Part shown: positions 40,416-49,641 of the stretch, piece by piece | Layout: each line of letters begins with the position of its first letter | Numbering within the stretch: position 1 is the stretch's first letter | DNA from: an uncultured Eubacteriales bacterium | GTDB taxonomy: Bacteria > Bacillota > Clostridia > Oscillospirales > Oscillospiraceae | DNA length: 64,000 bases | Reading direction: 5' to 3' | Assembly: GCA_900545925.1 (NCBI GenBank) | Contig: URAZ01000002.1 | Span: forward strand, 1-64,000 | Notes under the pieces: model-generated | What the model was told of the DNA's origin: nothing | The model's input: the letters and a program-made list of their open reading frames with translations, nothing else | The model's database searches: none | Made by a program: the position numbers and the translations under genes

Positions 40416-41774
40416 TTATTTGATATTGCAGCGCACAATGCACTGGTAGGTGACGCCGTTGTAGGTCGTGGAGATATAGGCTGTGCCCCTGCCCTCAGCC
40501 TTGACGACGCCGGTGCCATCGACTGAGCAGACGGAAAGGTCGCTCGAGACCCACAGAAGACCGGTGATCTTATTGCCGTCTGCGTCGCGCAGGGAGATCT
40601 GGAACGTCTCGCCTTTGACGCCCATGGTGACGTCGCTGTTGCTGATGGTGCAGGTGCCCTCGGTGTCGCTGCTGTCTTCAAAATTGCAGCGGACAATGCA
40701 AGTCAAATCGCTGCTGCCATCAACTGTGGCTTTTACCGTCGTCGTGCCCTTGCCCTTGGCGGTCAGGACGCCGTTTTCAGAGACGGTGACAATCGATTCA
40801 TCGCTGCTCTGCCATGCGATCCGTGCGCCCTCTGGTGCGCCGGTCACGGAGAGGGTATACTGCTCGCCCGGGTTCAGGAACGTCAAATCGTCTTTGTTCA
40901 GCGCCAATTCTGCCGGTTCCTCTTCCGACGTCTCTGCTCCAACATACGCAAAGTCACAGGTCACGAGGCACTGAGCCGTCTGCTCGCCGCACTGGGCGGT
41001 AATGACGGCGGAGCCTGCGTTTACAGCGACGATCTTGCCCTGTTCAGAGACAGTCGCAACCGCTTCGTCGCTGGACGAGAATGTGACGGACTCGGTGCAG
41101 TCCTCGGGGGTACGCGTGAAGGTGATGTTGAAGAAGCGGCCCGCCTCCTCAAAGGTCACGGTCGGCGCGGAAAGCGTCAGACTGGTGCAGCTTACGCCGG
41201 CCTCCTCCTGCGCGGGCTCAGCCGTCTGGTCATGCTGCTGGTCTTCTTCATTCATGTATCGGTTCTCGTCCGGCTGTGCCGATTCGGCAGGCTGTTGGAC
41301 TGTCGCCGGTTCTTGCTCCGGCTGCGCAGGCTCGGCGGCCTGCACAGGCGCTTCGAGTGTTGCCTCGCGGTACAGCGGCGACCAGCCGAGGCGGCTGAAC
41401 GCCAGCAGCGCTCCGCCCAGCACCGCAGCGCCGAGAATCACACAGAGGACGATCATCGTCCACTTGGGGATGGCATAAGGACTGGCTCCGGCCGTGCTCT
41501 GTACGTCAGACGGCTTTGATGCAGCGCCGGTGCGCAGGCGCTTGCCCGCATAGCCTCTGGCCGCTTTCGGCGCGCCCGGCTCCTGCCGCAGACGCCTGCC
41601 CGGCGCGGGACGCTCCGGTGCCGGTGCGCTCTGCGCGGCCTTTTCCGGTGCGGCAGCCGTGCGTTCCGGCTCTGCAGAACCCGTCTGGCCCGCCGCAGCA
41701 CGTCCGCACAGCGGACACTGCCGCAGGCGCGCATCGTACGCCGTACCGCAATATTCACAGGTTTTCAATTCCAT
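40416..41774 (-). CDS. Zinc-ribbon membrane protein with Ig-like (Big_2) ectodomains
   Basis: The 452-residue protein has an N-terminal zinc ribbon (CEYCGTAYDARLRQCPLCGR, about 5-23), a basic Pro/Ala linker, one membrane helix (about 103-125), an acidic linker, and three bacterial Ig-like group 2 repeats (about 190-452). The repeats share the pattern SSDEAVATVSEQGKIVAVNAG, AWQSSDESIVTVSENG and WVSSDLSVCSVDGTG. The zinc ribbon should be cytoplasmic and the Ig repeats outside. The start ATG follows GGAGGCCCATGT; the longer frame is ignored. It is divergent from the Ser/Thr kinase with a similar layout. No enzymatic domain is seen. Confidence 0.85.
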   Translation of the reverse strand: MELKTCEYCGTAYDARLRQCPLCGRAAAGQTGSAEPERTAAAPEKAAQSAPAPERPAPGRRLRQEPGAPKAARGYAGKRLRTGAASKPSDVQSTAGASPYAIPKWTMIVLCVILGAAVLGGALLAFSRLGWSPLYREATLEAPVQAAEPAQPEQEPATVQQPAESAQPDENRYMNEEDQQHDQTAEPAQEEAGVSCTSLTLSAPTVTFEEAGRFFNITFTRTPEDCTESVTFSSSDEAVATVSEQGKIVAVNAGSAVITAQCGEQTAQCLVTCDFAYVGAETSEEEPAELALNKDDLTFLNPGEQYTLSVTGAPEGARIAWQSSDESIVTVSENGVLTAKGKGTTTVKATVDGSSDLTCIVRCNFEDSSDTEGTCTISNSDVTMGVKGETFQISLRDADGNKITGLLWVSSDLSVCSVDGTGVVKAEGRGTAYISTTYNGVTYQCIVRCNIK

Positions 41775-41897
41775 ACATGGGCCTCCGTCTATCGTGCTCC
41801 GCCTTTCCGTGCAGCGGAGCATTGCGTTTATTCAGACTCAGGAGACAGTATATCACAGATTGTTACAGATTCCAAGTGGATGGGCCAAGATATTGTA

Positions 41898-41926
41898 TTG
41901 CATTTTTTATGAAAATGACATAGAAT
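41898..41926 (+). promoter_or_regulatory. Promoter of the Ser/Thr kinase gene
   Basis: TTGCAT (41898-41903), 17-base spacer, TAGAAT (41921-41926), in the gap shared with the divergent Ig-like protein. Confidence 0.7.
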
Positions 41927-41956
41927 AAAGATGTGTTTGTAAAGGAGGCGAACGAA

Positions 41957-44746
41957 TTGCCAGAACTGAACATGATATCGCCGCTGCTGACGAACATGGA
42001 ACTCGTTAAATGCGTCAGCGTGCGTAGCGGTACATCTGTCTATATTGTCAAAAGCACAAAAAGCAATCAGTCCTATTATCTGAAGCACATCTGCATTCCG
42101 GAATCGCAGAAACAGGTTGACGCGCTGATGTTCACCGGCGCGGCTGCCACAGTCGAGGACGCGCAGAATTATTACAAGCAGGTTGCCGCCGATTATCAAT
42201 CGGAACTCGAGACGCTTGAAAAGCTTTCCGCCAGCCCGAACATCGGCTGCTACCGCAGCTATCAGATCGAGCCGAAGGAGGATGGCGTCGGCTTCGAGAT
42301 TTATCTGCTGGCCGAATACCGCCAGACACTTTCCGAGGTGCTTGCCGAAACGCCCATGACGCAGTCGGGTGCCGTTAATCTTGGCCTGGATCTGTGCAGC
42401 GCGCTTTGCAGTTTGCGCGAGGCAGGACTCATCCACCGCGACGTCAAGCCGTCGAACGTGTACTTAAGCAGTTCGGGGCACTATCTGCTGGGCGATCTCG
42501 GCATTGCAAAGATTGACGAACTGAAATACTGCTCCATGCCGGAAAATATGCTCAGTTCCTTCTCAGCACCGGAACTGTTCAGTCTGCTGGGCACGATCGA
42601 GCCGACGACCGACATTTATTCCGTCGGCATGATCCTCTACCGCATCTATAACGGCAACCACGGCCCGTTTGAGGACGAAAAAACTTCCGCCCGCGCCGCG
42701 GACAAGCTGCGTGTGACCGGTGAACAGCTGCCGGCTCCCATGTATGCGGATTATGAAATGGCGGATATTCTGCTGAAGGCCTGTGCGTTCAAGCCCGAAG
42801 ACCGCTATCAGACTCCGCAGGAACTTCAGGAGGCGCTGCTGGAATACGGCAAGCGCAATGAAGCCTCCGATGCGCTGATCGTCCCGCCCCTTGAGGGAGA
42901 ACCGGAGAAGATCGACCCCAGCGCTGAAGAGGAGGTCGAGCCGGTCCAGTTCGCTGACACCGAGCAGATGGCAGATGATTTCAAGGAGAACTTCTCTCCG
43001 GATACAGCCATGCTCAACGCCATCATCGACGAGGTGCATCGCGGCGAATCAGGACAGGTTCCCCTTGATCTGGATGAGAATTCGCAGGACGCATCCGAGG
43101 ACGATGCAGACGAGTCCACGCCCGATGGAGACGGTGAAGAGGATGAACTGAAGATCAATCTGCCTCCGCGCGGACAGCGACGGAAGAAAAAGGCGTCCAT
43201 GCCAAAATGGATTCTGCCGGTTCTGATCGGCGCAGCTGCGCTGGCTGCGATTGCTGCGGCAGTATGGTTCTTTGTGATTGTCCCGTCTGTGACACGCGTT
43301 GACTCTGTCGCCGTGACAGACATCGGCACCGATTATCTGACCGTTCAGATCGAATCCGGCGAGGAAAGCGGCGCATTTGATGTCACCTGCTCCGACGCCT
43401 ACGGCAACCAGAGCCGGAAGGCCTATACGGCAGGCGAAGACATGACGTTCGATTCGCTTATGCCGGGCACCCAGTACACGATTGAAGCTGTCCCGCTGGA
43501 GGGCAAAAAGATGACGGGTTCCTACTCCGCCACCGCTTCGACCTTCGCCGAGACAAAGATTCTGAGTTTCACCGCTACGCCCATCTCCATCACACAGGCT
43601 GAACTGAATTTCATCATTCAGGATGGGCCTGATTTCGACAGCTGGACCGTTTCGTACGAGGCCGCAGGCGTCGAAGCCAAGACCGTTACCTTCTCTGGAC
43701 ATTCGGTCGTCATCAGCGATCTGCTGTCCGACTCGGAGTACACCTTTACGCTGCTTGCTCCCGATAATACGCTTCTGACCGGTGCAATCAGCACCCCGCT
43801 CTCGACCGTACCGACCGTCGAACTGCTGCCCGACAGCGTGGCCATCGCGCTTTCAAGTTCCTCTGCCATTCTTACCTGGCAGTATGACGGCGACGCGCCC
43901 GAAAAGTGGGTCGTCACCATCACGGACAAGGCCGGCTTTGAGGAAACGCAGGAGGTCACCGCCCCGAACGTGACGTTTGAAAATCTCGTCTCCGGCACGG
44001 AATATGAGATTGTGATCTCCGCGCCGACGATGCTTTCCAGCTACGCCATGAACGTCACCCCGACCATCACGAAGGTCACGGAGTTCAAATCCGCCGACGA
44101 AACAGACGAGACAGGCCGGACCATCAACGTCAATCTCAGCTGGGCCTGCGAGACAGAGCCTGCCGAGCCCGGCTGGGTAGTGACCTACACGCTTCAGGAC
44201 GTGGAAAACGCCGAGCCGCAAACCCTCGAAACGGATACGGAGTCCTGCGTCATCCCTGCCAACAATATGTACCCCGGTGCAACATACAAGGTCACGCTGG
44301 CGCTGAAGAGCGGTGATTCGCTCGAGGGCGAGACGGAGTTGACATTCTCGACAGCCAATGTGGACAATCCCTACACGGCCAACGGCGTCAAGAACCCCTA
44401 TACAGGCTTGTTCCTCAAGCCGAACAAGGAAACGTTCCGCTATGTTGACCTGGTTACGCGCCGCACGACGTTCTCCAAGGGCGAACTGGTTGCGTTCGAC
44501 GTGGACGCCGGCAGCAACCTGAACGCCTCTTCCGACGGGACAGTCATGGTCAACCTCGTCATCCGCGACGCAGACGGGAAAATCGTCGATTCCTCCAGTT
44601 CCGTGCTGGTCTGGAAGGACATGTGGGAAAAGAACATGTTTGTCGGCTACTTCCCGCGCACCCCGCAGACCGACGGCGATTACACCCTGTCTATCTACAT
44701 CGGCAACCAGCTGCTCGATTCGGCAAAGTTCACCGTCAAGAGTTGA
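41957..44746 (+). CDS. Transmembrane Ser/Thr protein kinase with FN3-like ectodomains
   Basis: The 929-residue protein starts with a Hanks-type kinase domain (about 12-298). The ATP-binding lysine is in SYYLKHI (about 43), the catalytic loop is HRDVKPSN (about 160-167), the metal site is DLG in place of DFG (180-182), and SAPEL is the APE motif. An acidic linker follows (300-400), then basic RGQRRKKK, a membrane helix (about 418-442), and several FN3-like beta-sandwich repeats to the C-terminus. The last part (about 820-929) is a separate Ig-like domain. In other Firmicutes such kinases carry PASTA domains that sense muropeptides; here FN3-like repeats take that place. The start is TTG, eight bases after AAAGGAGG. 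It is divergent from the zinc-ribbon/Ig-like protein. Confidence 0.9.
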   Translation: MPELNMISPLLTNMELVKCVSVRSGTSVYIVKSTKSNQSYYLKHICIPESQKQVDALMFTGAAATVEDAQNYYKQVAADYQSELETLEKLSASPNIGCYRSYQIEPKEDGVGFEIYLLAEYRQTLSEVLAETPMTQSGAVNLGLDLCSALCSLREAGLIHRDVKPSNVYLSSSGHYLLGDLGIAKIDELKYCSMPENMLSSFSAPELFSLLGTIEPTTDIYSVGMILYRIYNGNHGPFEDEKTSARAADKLRVTGEQLPAPMYADYEMADILLKACAFKPEDRYQTPQELQEALLEYGKRNEASDALIVPPLEGEPEKIDPSAEEEVEPVQFADTEQMADDFKENFSPDTAMLNAIIDEVHRGESGQVPLDLDENSQDASEDDADESTPDGDGEEDELKINLPPRGQRRKKKASMPKWILPVLIGAAALAAIAAAVWFFVIVPSVTRVDSVAVTDIGTDYLTVQIESGEESGAFDVTCSDAYGNQSRKAYTAGEDMTFDSLMPGTQYTIEAVPLEGKKMTGSYSATASTFAETKILSFTATPISITQAELNFIIQDGPDFDSWTVSYEAAGVEAKTVTFSGHSVVISDLLSDSEYTFTLLAPDNTLLTGAISTPLSTVPTVELLPDSVAIALSSSSAILTWQYDGDAPEKWVVTITDKAGFEETQEVTAPNVTFENLVSGTEYEIVISAPTMLSSYAMNVTPTITKVTEFKSADETDETGRTINVNLSWACETEPAEPGWVVTYTLQDVENAEPQTLETDTESCVIPANNMYPGATYKVTLALKSGDSLEGETELTFSTANVDNPYTANGVKNPYTGLFLKPNKETFRYVDLVTRRTTFSKGELVAFDVDAGSNLNASSDGTVMVNLVIRDADGKIVDSSSSVLVWKDMWEKNMFVGYFPRTPQTDGDYTLSIYIGNQLLDSAKFTVKS

Positions 44747-44799
44747 CCTCTCCCCTTGCCGATCAGCACAAAGCGCTTGCCCTGAATACACAAGTATCC

Positions 44800-44838
44800 A
44801 AACGCGCCCTCGTATGATGCACATACGGGGGCGCGTTT
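44800..44838 (+). terminator. Terminator of the kinase gene
   Basis: AAACGCGCCC pairs with GGGCGCGTTT, extended by CGTAT/ATACG across one mismatch. The T tail is weak. Confidence 0.75.
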
Positions 44839-44889
44839 CCATGCGGCAAAGAGTATGGGATAGTCTACATATGCTTTGAATCCTTCTTC

Positions 44890-44944
44890 TGTATAATAAA
44901 AAAAGAAAAGCAGTTGACTTCGTGATGAAATCAACTGCTTTTCT
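44890..44944 (-). terminator. Terminator of tRNA-Arg
   Basis: AGAAAAGCAGTTGA pairs with TCAACTGCTTTTCT (14 bp, 44904-44917 with 44931-44944). On the minus strand it is followed by seven T. The stem abuts the encoded CCA of the tRNA directly. Confidence 0.92.
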
Positions 44945-45020
44945 GGTACGCCGGAAGGGACTCGAACCCCCGACCTACTGGTTCGTAGCCAGTCACTCTA
45001 TCCAACTGAGCTACCGGCGC
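44944..45020 (-). tRNA. tRNA-Arg, anticodon ACG
   Basis: On the minus strand the 77-nt gene begins GCGCCGGTAGCTCAGTTGG, has anticodon stem ACTGG/CCAGT around the loop CTACGAA, giving anticodon ACG (read as ICG, codons CGU/CGC/CGA), TPsiC arm GGGGGTTCGAGTCCC, and ends with an encoded CCA. The first acceptor pair is a G-U. Confidence 0.97.
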
Positions 45021-45046
45021 GTACCGCGCTTCCTTAACGCCACACT

Positions 45047-45075
45047 ATAGTAGCACAGTTGGGGATAAAATGCAA
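45047..45075 (-). promoter_or_regulatory. tRNA-Arg promoter
   Basis: On the minus strand: TTGCAT (complement of 45070-45075), 17-base spacer, TACTAT (complement of 45047-45052). Confidence 0.78.
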
Positions 45076-45094
45076 GCCCTTTTTTAATTTTTTC

Positions 45095-47962
45095 TCACAG
45101 TTCCTGAATGCTCAGATCCCCGCAGGCTTCCAGCTGCGTCCGGGGGCCGAAAACACAGACGATGCCGGTATCCAGTGCGCTGCCGATTGGTCCGGCGCAG
45201 GCAGCCAGCGATGCAGGGCCTGCATCCAGCAATTCATGGCGCATGCAGCGGCGGTCGTCCATGGTCATGCCTTTCAGAAGCCATGTATCCGCAACGGCTC
45301 CCTGCAGGCGCGGCGAGAGCAGCGGCTCGGCGTCGCTGATGGCGCCGATGATATTGACGTCCTGCGCTTCACCAGAAGCAGCTGCAGCTTCGAGATACGC
45401 TGCCGTTCGTCCGATTGCGCCGCGCGAACGGCGGCAGTCCGGGTCACGGTAGGTATAGGCGGAGACAAGCCCTGTTTCGCGGATGAGCAGGCCTGTGCCA
45501 TACGCCCCGCCCTGTACACGGATCTCGTTCCAGTAATGGCCAAGCGACGCTGCGCGGCAGGCGATGCGCAGATCGCCGGAATACGCGTGAACATTGCCGC
45601 AGACAGCGGTAAACGAAACCTCGGACGGGATCACGATGCCCTCTTTGCAAATCGGCAGCAGCTGTGCACGGTATGGCGCACCGGACGCTGCGCCAGCAGG
45701 GAGCGCTTCATGCAGGCCGCTCTGAATAAGTGCACCACTCTGCCCGCCGCCTCCGGTGACGGAAAGACGCATCCGCGCGGTCACAAACAGCTTTTCGCAG
45801 AGTGTGCGCAACATCTCGATCAGTTCATCCGCCCGTGCGTCGAAATTCTGCTCCAATTCGCGCAGCCAGCGGTAATAGCTGACGCCCGCGCAGCGCTCTG
45901 AGCAGGCGCTGGCCGCGTTCAGTGCAGCAGAAGCGCGGAGCATCGCAGCGCTCGAACCAGAATTGACAATCTGCTGCTGGAGTCCGTCGCGCTGCTGGCG
46001 GATGAGTTCCAGCAGCTTTGCCTTGTCGGAAAAATCCGTCTGCGTCAGAATCTGCGCTGCCAGCCGGACAGCCTCCGGGAGTTTCGCCTCCAGTGCGCTG
46101 AAGGAAACGGCAGCGTAGAGCCGGTAACTTTGCGGGTCATGATACTGGCTGTAAGGCGCCAGCGCCACGCTGAAGCCGTCAAGCTTCAGACGCAGCTGCT
46201 TTTGCAGTTCCAGCGCATCCATGCCGCCAGCCGGAAGCTGTCCCAGCGCCGCGCGCAAAACGGACGTATACGGAAGCTGTTCCTCTGTCAGATCATCGGC
46301 CGCAAAATAAACCGTCGGATAGACAATACCGTCGGTCTGCACGGCATGGAGAACGAGCCGTCCGTCCTCCTCCACCTCCGTCGGAACAGGGGCCGGATCG
46401 CGCGGCAGGTCGGAAAGCCGGACATGCGGGATCGTAGAAAGCGCTTCTGGGCGGTCCGGCTCCTGCTGAAGTGCGGCAAGCCGCTCCTGTTCACTGATAA
46501 TCCGGCTGCGCTGCGCCTCATCCAGTGTTTTGCATGTTTTTCCCAGCGACTCGCGTTCACGATCCTGACGCGCCTGTCCGCAGGTCAGCGACGGCTGCAG
46601 GAGCACCTCGGCGGTATGCGGGTTCTCCAGCATCAGCCGGCGCAGGAGATTCTCATAATATCCCGTGCCGACGGCGGCGTGCAGCGTGTCAAACACCTCG
46701 CCGAACCGCAGGCGCACAGCAGGGTCGCCGCCGTAAAGCCAGCTGGACAGGATCTCAAGTTCAAAGACCAGACCGCGCGGCATTGTGCCGTAATCACGTT
46801 CGCGCAGCTTGAATTCAAAGCTTGCCAGCGAAGCCTCGATCTGCGCACGGTCAAGTCCGTTTTCGCAGAGCGCGGTGAGCGTATTGCGGATCGTAGCCTC
46901 GATGGCGGGCAGGTCGGCTTCGCGGAAGTTCTGCACGCGCAACAGAAGATTCGGCTGCATGCACTGCTCGTCGCAGCCGAGTACCACATCTTCTGCAAGC
47001 CCCTGTTCCAGAATCGCGCGGCAGAGCGGCGCGTGGTTGCTGCCGCAGAGCACATCGCTCAGCACCTGCGCGGCAAAAAGCGTCTGCGTATCCTGATATG
47101 TCCCGAGCACATAGCCGCAGCCAAGCTTCCAGCGCTGCTGCGCCGGTTCTCCGGCCGGGAGCGGATATTCGATCGTCCGGCGCTCTGCCCGGACGGGCGG
47201 CTGCGCATGGATCTGCGTGTCTGGGTCGATGGCTGCAAACTGCGACAGATATTCATCCAGCAGGGCGAAGCTTTCGTCCTGATCGATGCTGCCGTCGAGC
47301 AGCAGATAAGAATTGGCTGGATGATAGAACCGCTTATGCGCGGCGGTAAAGGCTTCATAGGTAAGATTCGGGATGGCCTCGGGATCGCCGCCGGAGACGA
47401 AGCGGTAGGGCGAGGCCGGGAACAGTGCGCGCGACATGGCGTTTATCAGCAACTCGTCCGCGTCGGCAAACGCGCCCTTCATCTCGTTGAGCACAACGCC
47501 TGAACGCGTCAGAATGCCGTCGTGCAGTTCATAGTGCCAGCCCTCCTGCTGGAAGATCTCAGGCTTTTCATGGATGCTTGGGAAAAACACGGCGTCAAGA
47601 TACACGCGCATCAGATTCAAAAAATCGCGGCTGTTGCGGCTGGCGACGGGATAGCACGTCTTGTCCGGGAACGTCAGTGCATTCAGGAACGTGTTCAAGG
47701 AGCCCTTCATCAGTTCGACAAACGGCTCTTTGACCGGGAAGTGCTTCGAGCCGCAGAGAACAGAATGCTCCAGAATGTGAAAAACGCCGGTATCGTCAAA
47801 CGGAAGCGTCCGGAAGGCGGCACAGAAGGACTTGTTTTCATCCTCCCGCTCGAGCCAGCAGAGCCGCGCACCGGAGGCAGTGTGGATATATTCATGCAAT
47901 GCGGCGTCCAGTTCATCAATACGGCGCTGCCGTGTCTGTTCAAAGCCATGCAGTACGGACAT
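45095..47962 (-). CDS. M16C family zinc metallopeptidase (PreP-like)
   Basis: The 955-residue protein is a full-length M16C (presequence protease/insulinase type) peptidase with two M16 halves. The inverted zinc motif HILEH (about 62-66) is present, with the distal glutamate in VVLNEMKGAFADADELL. Other family blocks: LCGSKHFPVKEPFVELM, LNALTFPDKTCYP, and QGGAYGTGLLI near the C-terminus. Bacterial homologues degrade short peptides in the cytoplasm; no signal peptide is seen. Start: ATG after AAAGGAGATTCTTTT. It is likely a single gene after the ricT-side terminator. Confidence 0.94.
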   Translation of the reverse strand: MSVLHGFEQTRQRRIDELDAALHEYIHTASGARLCWLEREDENKSFCAAFRTLPFDDTGVFHILEHSVLCGSKHFPVKEPFVELMKGSLNTFLNALTFPDKTCYPVASRNSRDFLNLMRVYLDAVFFPSIHEKPEIFQQEGWHYELHDGILTRSGVVLNEMKGAFADADELLINAMSRALFPASPYRFVSGGDPEAIPNLTYEAFTAAHKRFYHPANSYLLLDGSIDQDESFALLDEYLSQFAAIDPDTQIHAQPPVRAERRTIEYPLPAGEPAQQRWKLGCGYVLGTYQDTQTLFAAQVLSDVLCGSNHAPLCRAILEQGLAEDVVLGCDEQCMQPNLLLRVQNFREADLPAIEATIRNTLTALCENGLDRAQIEASLASFEFKLRERDYGTMPRGLVFELEILSSWLYGGDPAVRLRFGEVFDTLHAAVGTGYYENLLRRLMLENPHTAEVLLQPSLTCGQARQDRERESLGKTCKTLDEAQRSRIISEQERLAALQQEPDRPEALSTIPHVRLSDLPRDPAPVPTEVEEDGRLVLHAVQTDGIVYPTVYFAADDLTEEQLPYTSVLRAALGQLPAGGMDALELQKQLRLKLDGFSVALAPYSQYHDPQSYRLYAAVSFSALEAKLPEAVRLAAQILTQTDFSDKAKLLELIRQQRDGLQQQIVNSGSSAAMLRASAALNAASACSERCAGVSYYRWLRELEQNFDARADELIEMLRTLCEKLFVTARMRLSVTGGGGQSGALIQSGLHEALPAGAASGAPYRAQLLPICKEGIVIPSEVSFTAVCGNVHAYSGDLRIACRAASLGHYWNEIRVQGGAYGTGLLIRETGLVSAYTYRDPDCRRSRGAIGRTAAYLEAAAASGEAQDVNIIGAISDAEPLLSPRLQGAVADTWLLKGMTMDDRRCMRHELLDAGPASLAACAGPIGSALDTGIVCVFGPRTQLEACGDLSIQEL

Positions 47963-48064
47963 AAAAGAATCTCCTTTTTGTTTTTTTCATCATACCACAT
48001 TCCGACAGCTTCCGCAACGGAAAACACTGGTCTGCCGGCAGCTGTGATGCCCTCTAAGCAGTAA

Positions 48065-48099
48065 CCCCGGCCTGCCGCTCGCTTTGCGGCAGGTCGGGG
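48065..48099. terminator. Hairpin between ricT and the M16C gene
   Basis: CCTGCCGC pairs with GCGGCAGG, extended by CCCCG/CGGGG across one mismatch. The T tail is weak on the minus strand. Confidence 0.55.
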
Positions 48100-48106
48100 C
48101 AGTTTG

Positions 48107-49585
48107 TTATTCAGCTTTGGGCATCTGGCCCTCGCCGGACGGCTTTCTGGGGCCTCCGCTGCGGCGTCTGCGGCGGCGGGGCTTAGGCTGACCGTCGGAA
48201 GAAGACGCTTCTGCTTTTTCCGGGCGTTCCTGCTTCTGTGGAGCAGGCTTGCGCTCGGGCTTGTCCTGCTGAGGCGGCCGCTCCTTTTTGGGGCGCTCTC
48301 TGCGGGGCGCATCGGCGCGCGGCTGCTCCTTTGGTGCGGTTTTTTCCGGCACAGCAGCCTCCTGCGGGCGTTCGCCGGCGGGCTTTGTGCGGCGTCCGCC
48401 GCGCCGGCGGCGGCGATTGGCGTTTTTTCCCGCTTCTTCCGCCGCGTCCCCTGTCTCTTCCTCCGCCGCCTGCGTCTCCGGTGCAATCACGGCGACTGCG
48501 TCTGGATAAATGACCTCCGGCAGTTCCTCGAAAAACGCCTCTTTCTTCTGCACCGGACGCGGTTTGGAGGAAATGGGCGCAAAATCGCGCGGGATCGGCG
48601 GGTCGTTTTTGCGGGCCTTGCCGCTGCGCAGGATATAAATATCCGTATTTTTATAGGTACCGATCGTCTCCGGATGATCCTCCATGCGGACTCTGACGCT
48701 CTGGCGCAGGAGGTTGACCTCAATGACGGTTCCGCGCCCGTCCGCCGTGTCAACAAAGGACTCTACCTTCGGCGCAGTCTTGATGAGATCCTCATAGGCC
48801 TCCTGCTCGTATTTCAGGCAGCACATGAGTCTGCCGCAGGTGCCGGAAATCTTCGTCGGATTCAGGCTGAGATTCTGCGTTTTAGCCATCTTGATGGAGA
48901 CAGGCTGGAAATCGTCGAGGAATTCCTTGCAGCAGAAGGGTCTGCCGCATACGCCGAGTCCGCCGACCATCTTGGCCTTGTCACGCACGCCGATCTGCCG
49001 AAGTTCAATGCGGGTGCGGAAAACGGAGGCCAAGTCCTTGACCAGTTCACGGAAATCAACGCGCCCGTCCGCCGTGAAGAAAAACAGAAGCTTGCTGCCG
49101 TCAAAGGCGCACTCCGCCGAGACAAGCTGCATCTCCAGCCCATGCGCAGCGATCTTCTGCTGGCAGATTTCAAAGGCTTTCTTTTCCCGTTCCTGATTTT
49201 CCGCGTTTGTGCGTTCGTCTTGTTCGGTCGCCACGCGCAAAACCTTGCGCAGGGGCAGCACCAGTTCGCGTGGCTTGACCGGATGATTTCCAGCCGCGCA
49301 GACACCGAACTCGTCTCCACGCGCCGTGTCGATGATGACATGCGCGCCGGTCATCAGCGTCAGCCCGGCAGGGTCAAAATAATAGGATTTTGCGTTATTG
49401 CGGAAGCGAATGTCCACAACGGTAACGGCAGCGGGCTCGTCCGGCTGGACGGGCGCTTCTTCCGCCGCAGGCGCGGCGGCCTGTGCAGGCTGCTGTATAT
49501 CAGCCGCTGGCTCCTGCACCTGATCTTCCGGTTCTGATGCAGCTGTCTGCTGCTCCAGAACGGTATCGGGATTCTGTTCTTGCAT
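48107..49585 (-). CDS. ricT: PSP1-domain protein RicT (YaaT) with basic C-terminal tail
   Basis: The 492-residue protein has a long acidic, Gln/Ala-rich N-terminus (1-55), a PSP1 core (about 60-320) and a Lys/Arg/Pro-rich tail (about 370-492). The core carries the RicT cysteine motifs GVCGRPFCC and TCGRLMCC, ligands of the iron-sulfur clusters in the RicA-RicF-RicT complex that guides RNase Y and supports sporulation and competence in B. subtilis. The tail (RRRRRGGRRTK, PRRRRRRSGG) is absent from Bacillus RicT and could bind RNA. The start ATG (MQEQNPD) follows GGAGAGAACC. It is coexpressed with holB, the usual Firmicute arrangement. Confidence 0.92.
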   Translation of the reverse strand: MQEQNPDTVLEQQTAASEPEDQVQEPAADIQQPAQAAAPAAEEAPVQPDEPAAVTVVDIRFRNNAKSYYFDPAGLTLMTGAHVIIDTARGDEFGVCAAGNHPVKPRELVLPLRKVLRVATEQDERTNAENQEREKKAFEICQQKIAAHGLEMQLVSAECAFDGSKLLFFFTADGRVDFRELVKDLASVFRTRIELRQIGVRDKAKMVGGLGVCGRPFCCKEFLDDFQPVSIKMAKTQNLSLNPTKISGTCGRLMCCLKYEQEAYEDLIKTAPKVESFVDTADGRGTVIEVNLLRQSVRVRMEDHPETIGTYKNTDIYILRSGKARKNDPPIPRDFAPISSKPRPVQKKEAFFEELPEVIYPDAVAVIAPETQAAEEETGDAAEEAGKNANRRRRRGGRRTKPAGERPQEAAVPEKTAPKEQPRADAPRRERPKKERPPQQDKPERKPAPQKQERPEKAEASSSDGQPKPRRRRRRSGGPRKPSGEGQMPKAE

Positions 49586-49641
49586 GGTTCTCTCCAATCT
49601 GCCGCAGGGCCTGCGGCAAGGTAAAATTTCAGGTTCGGCGC

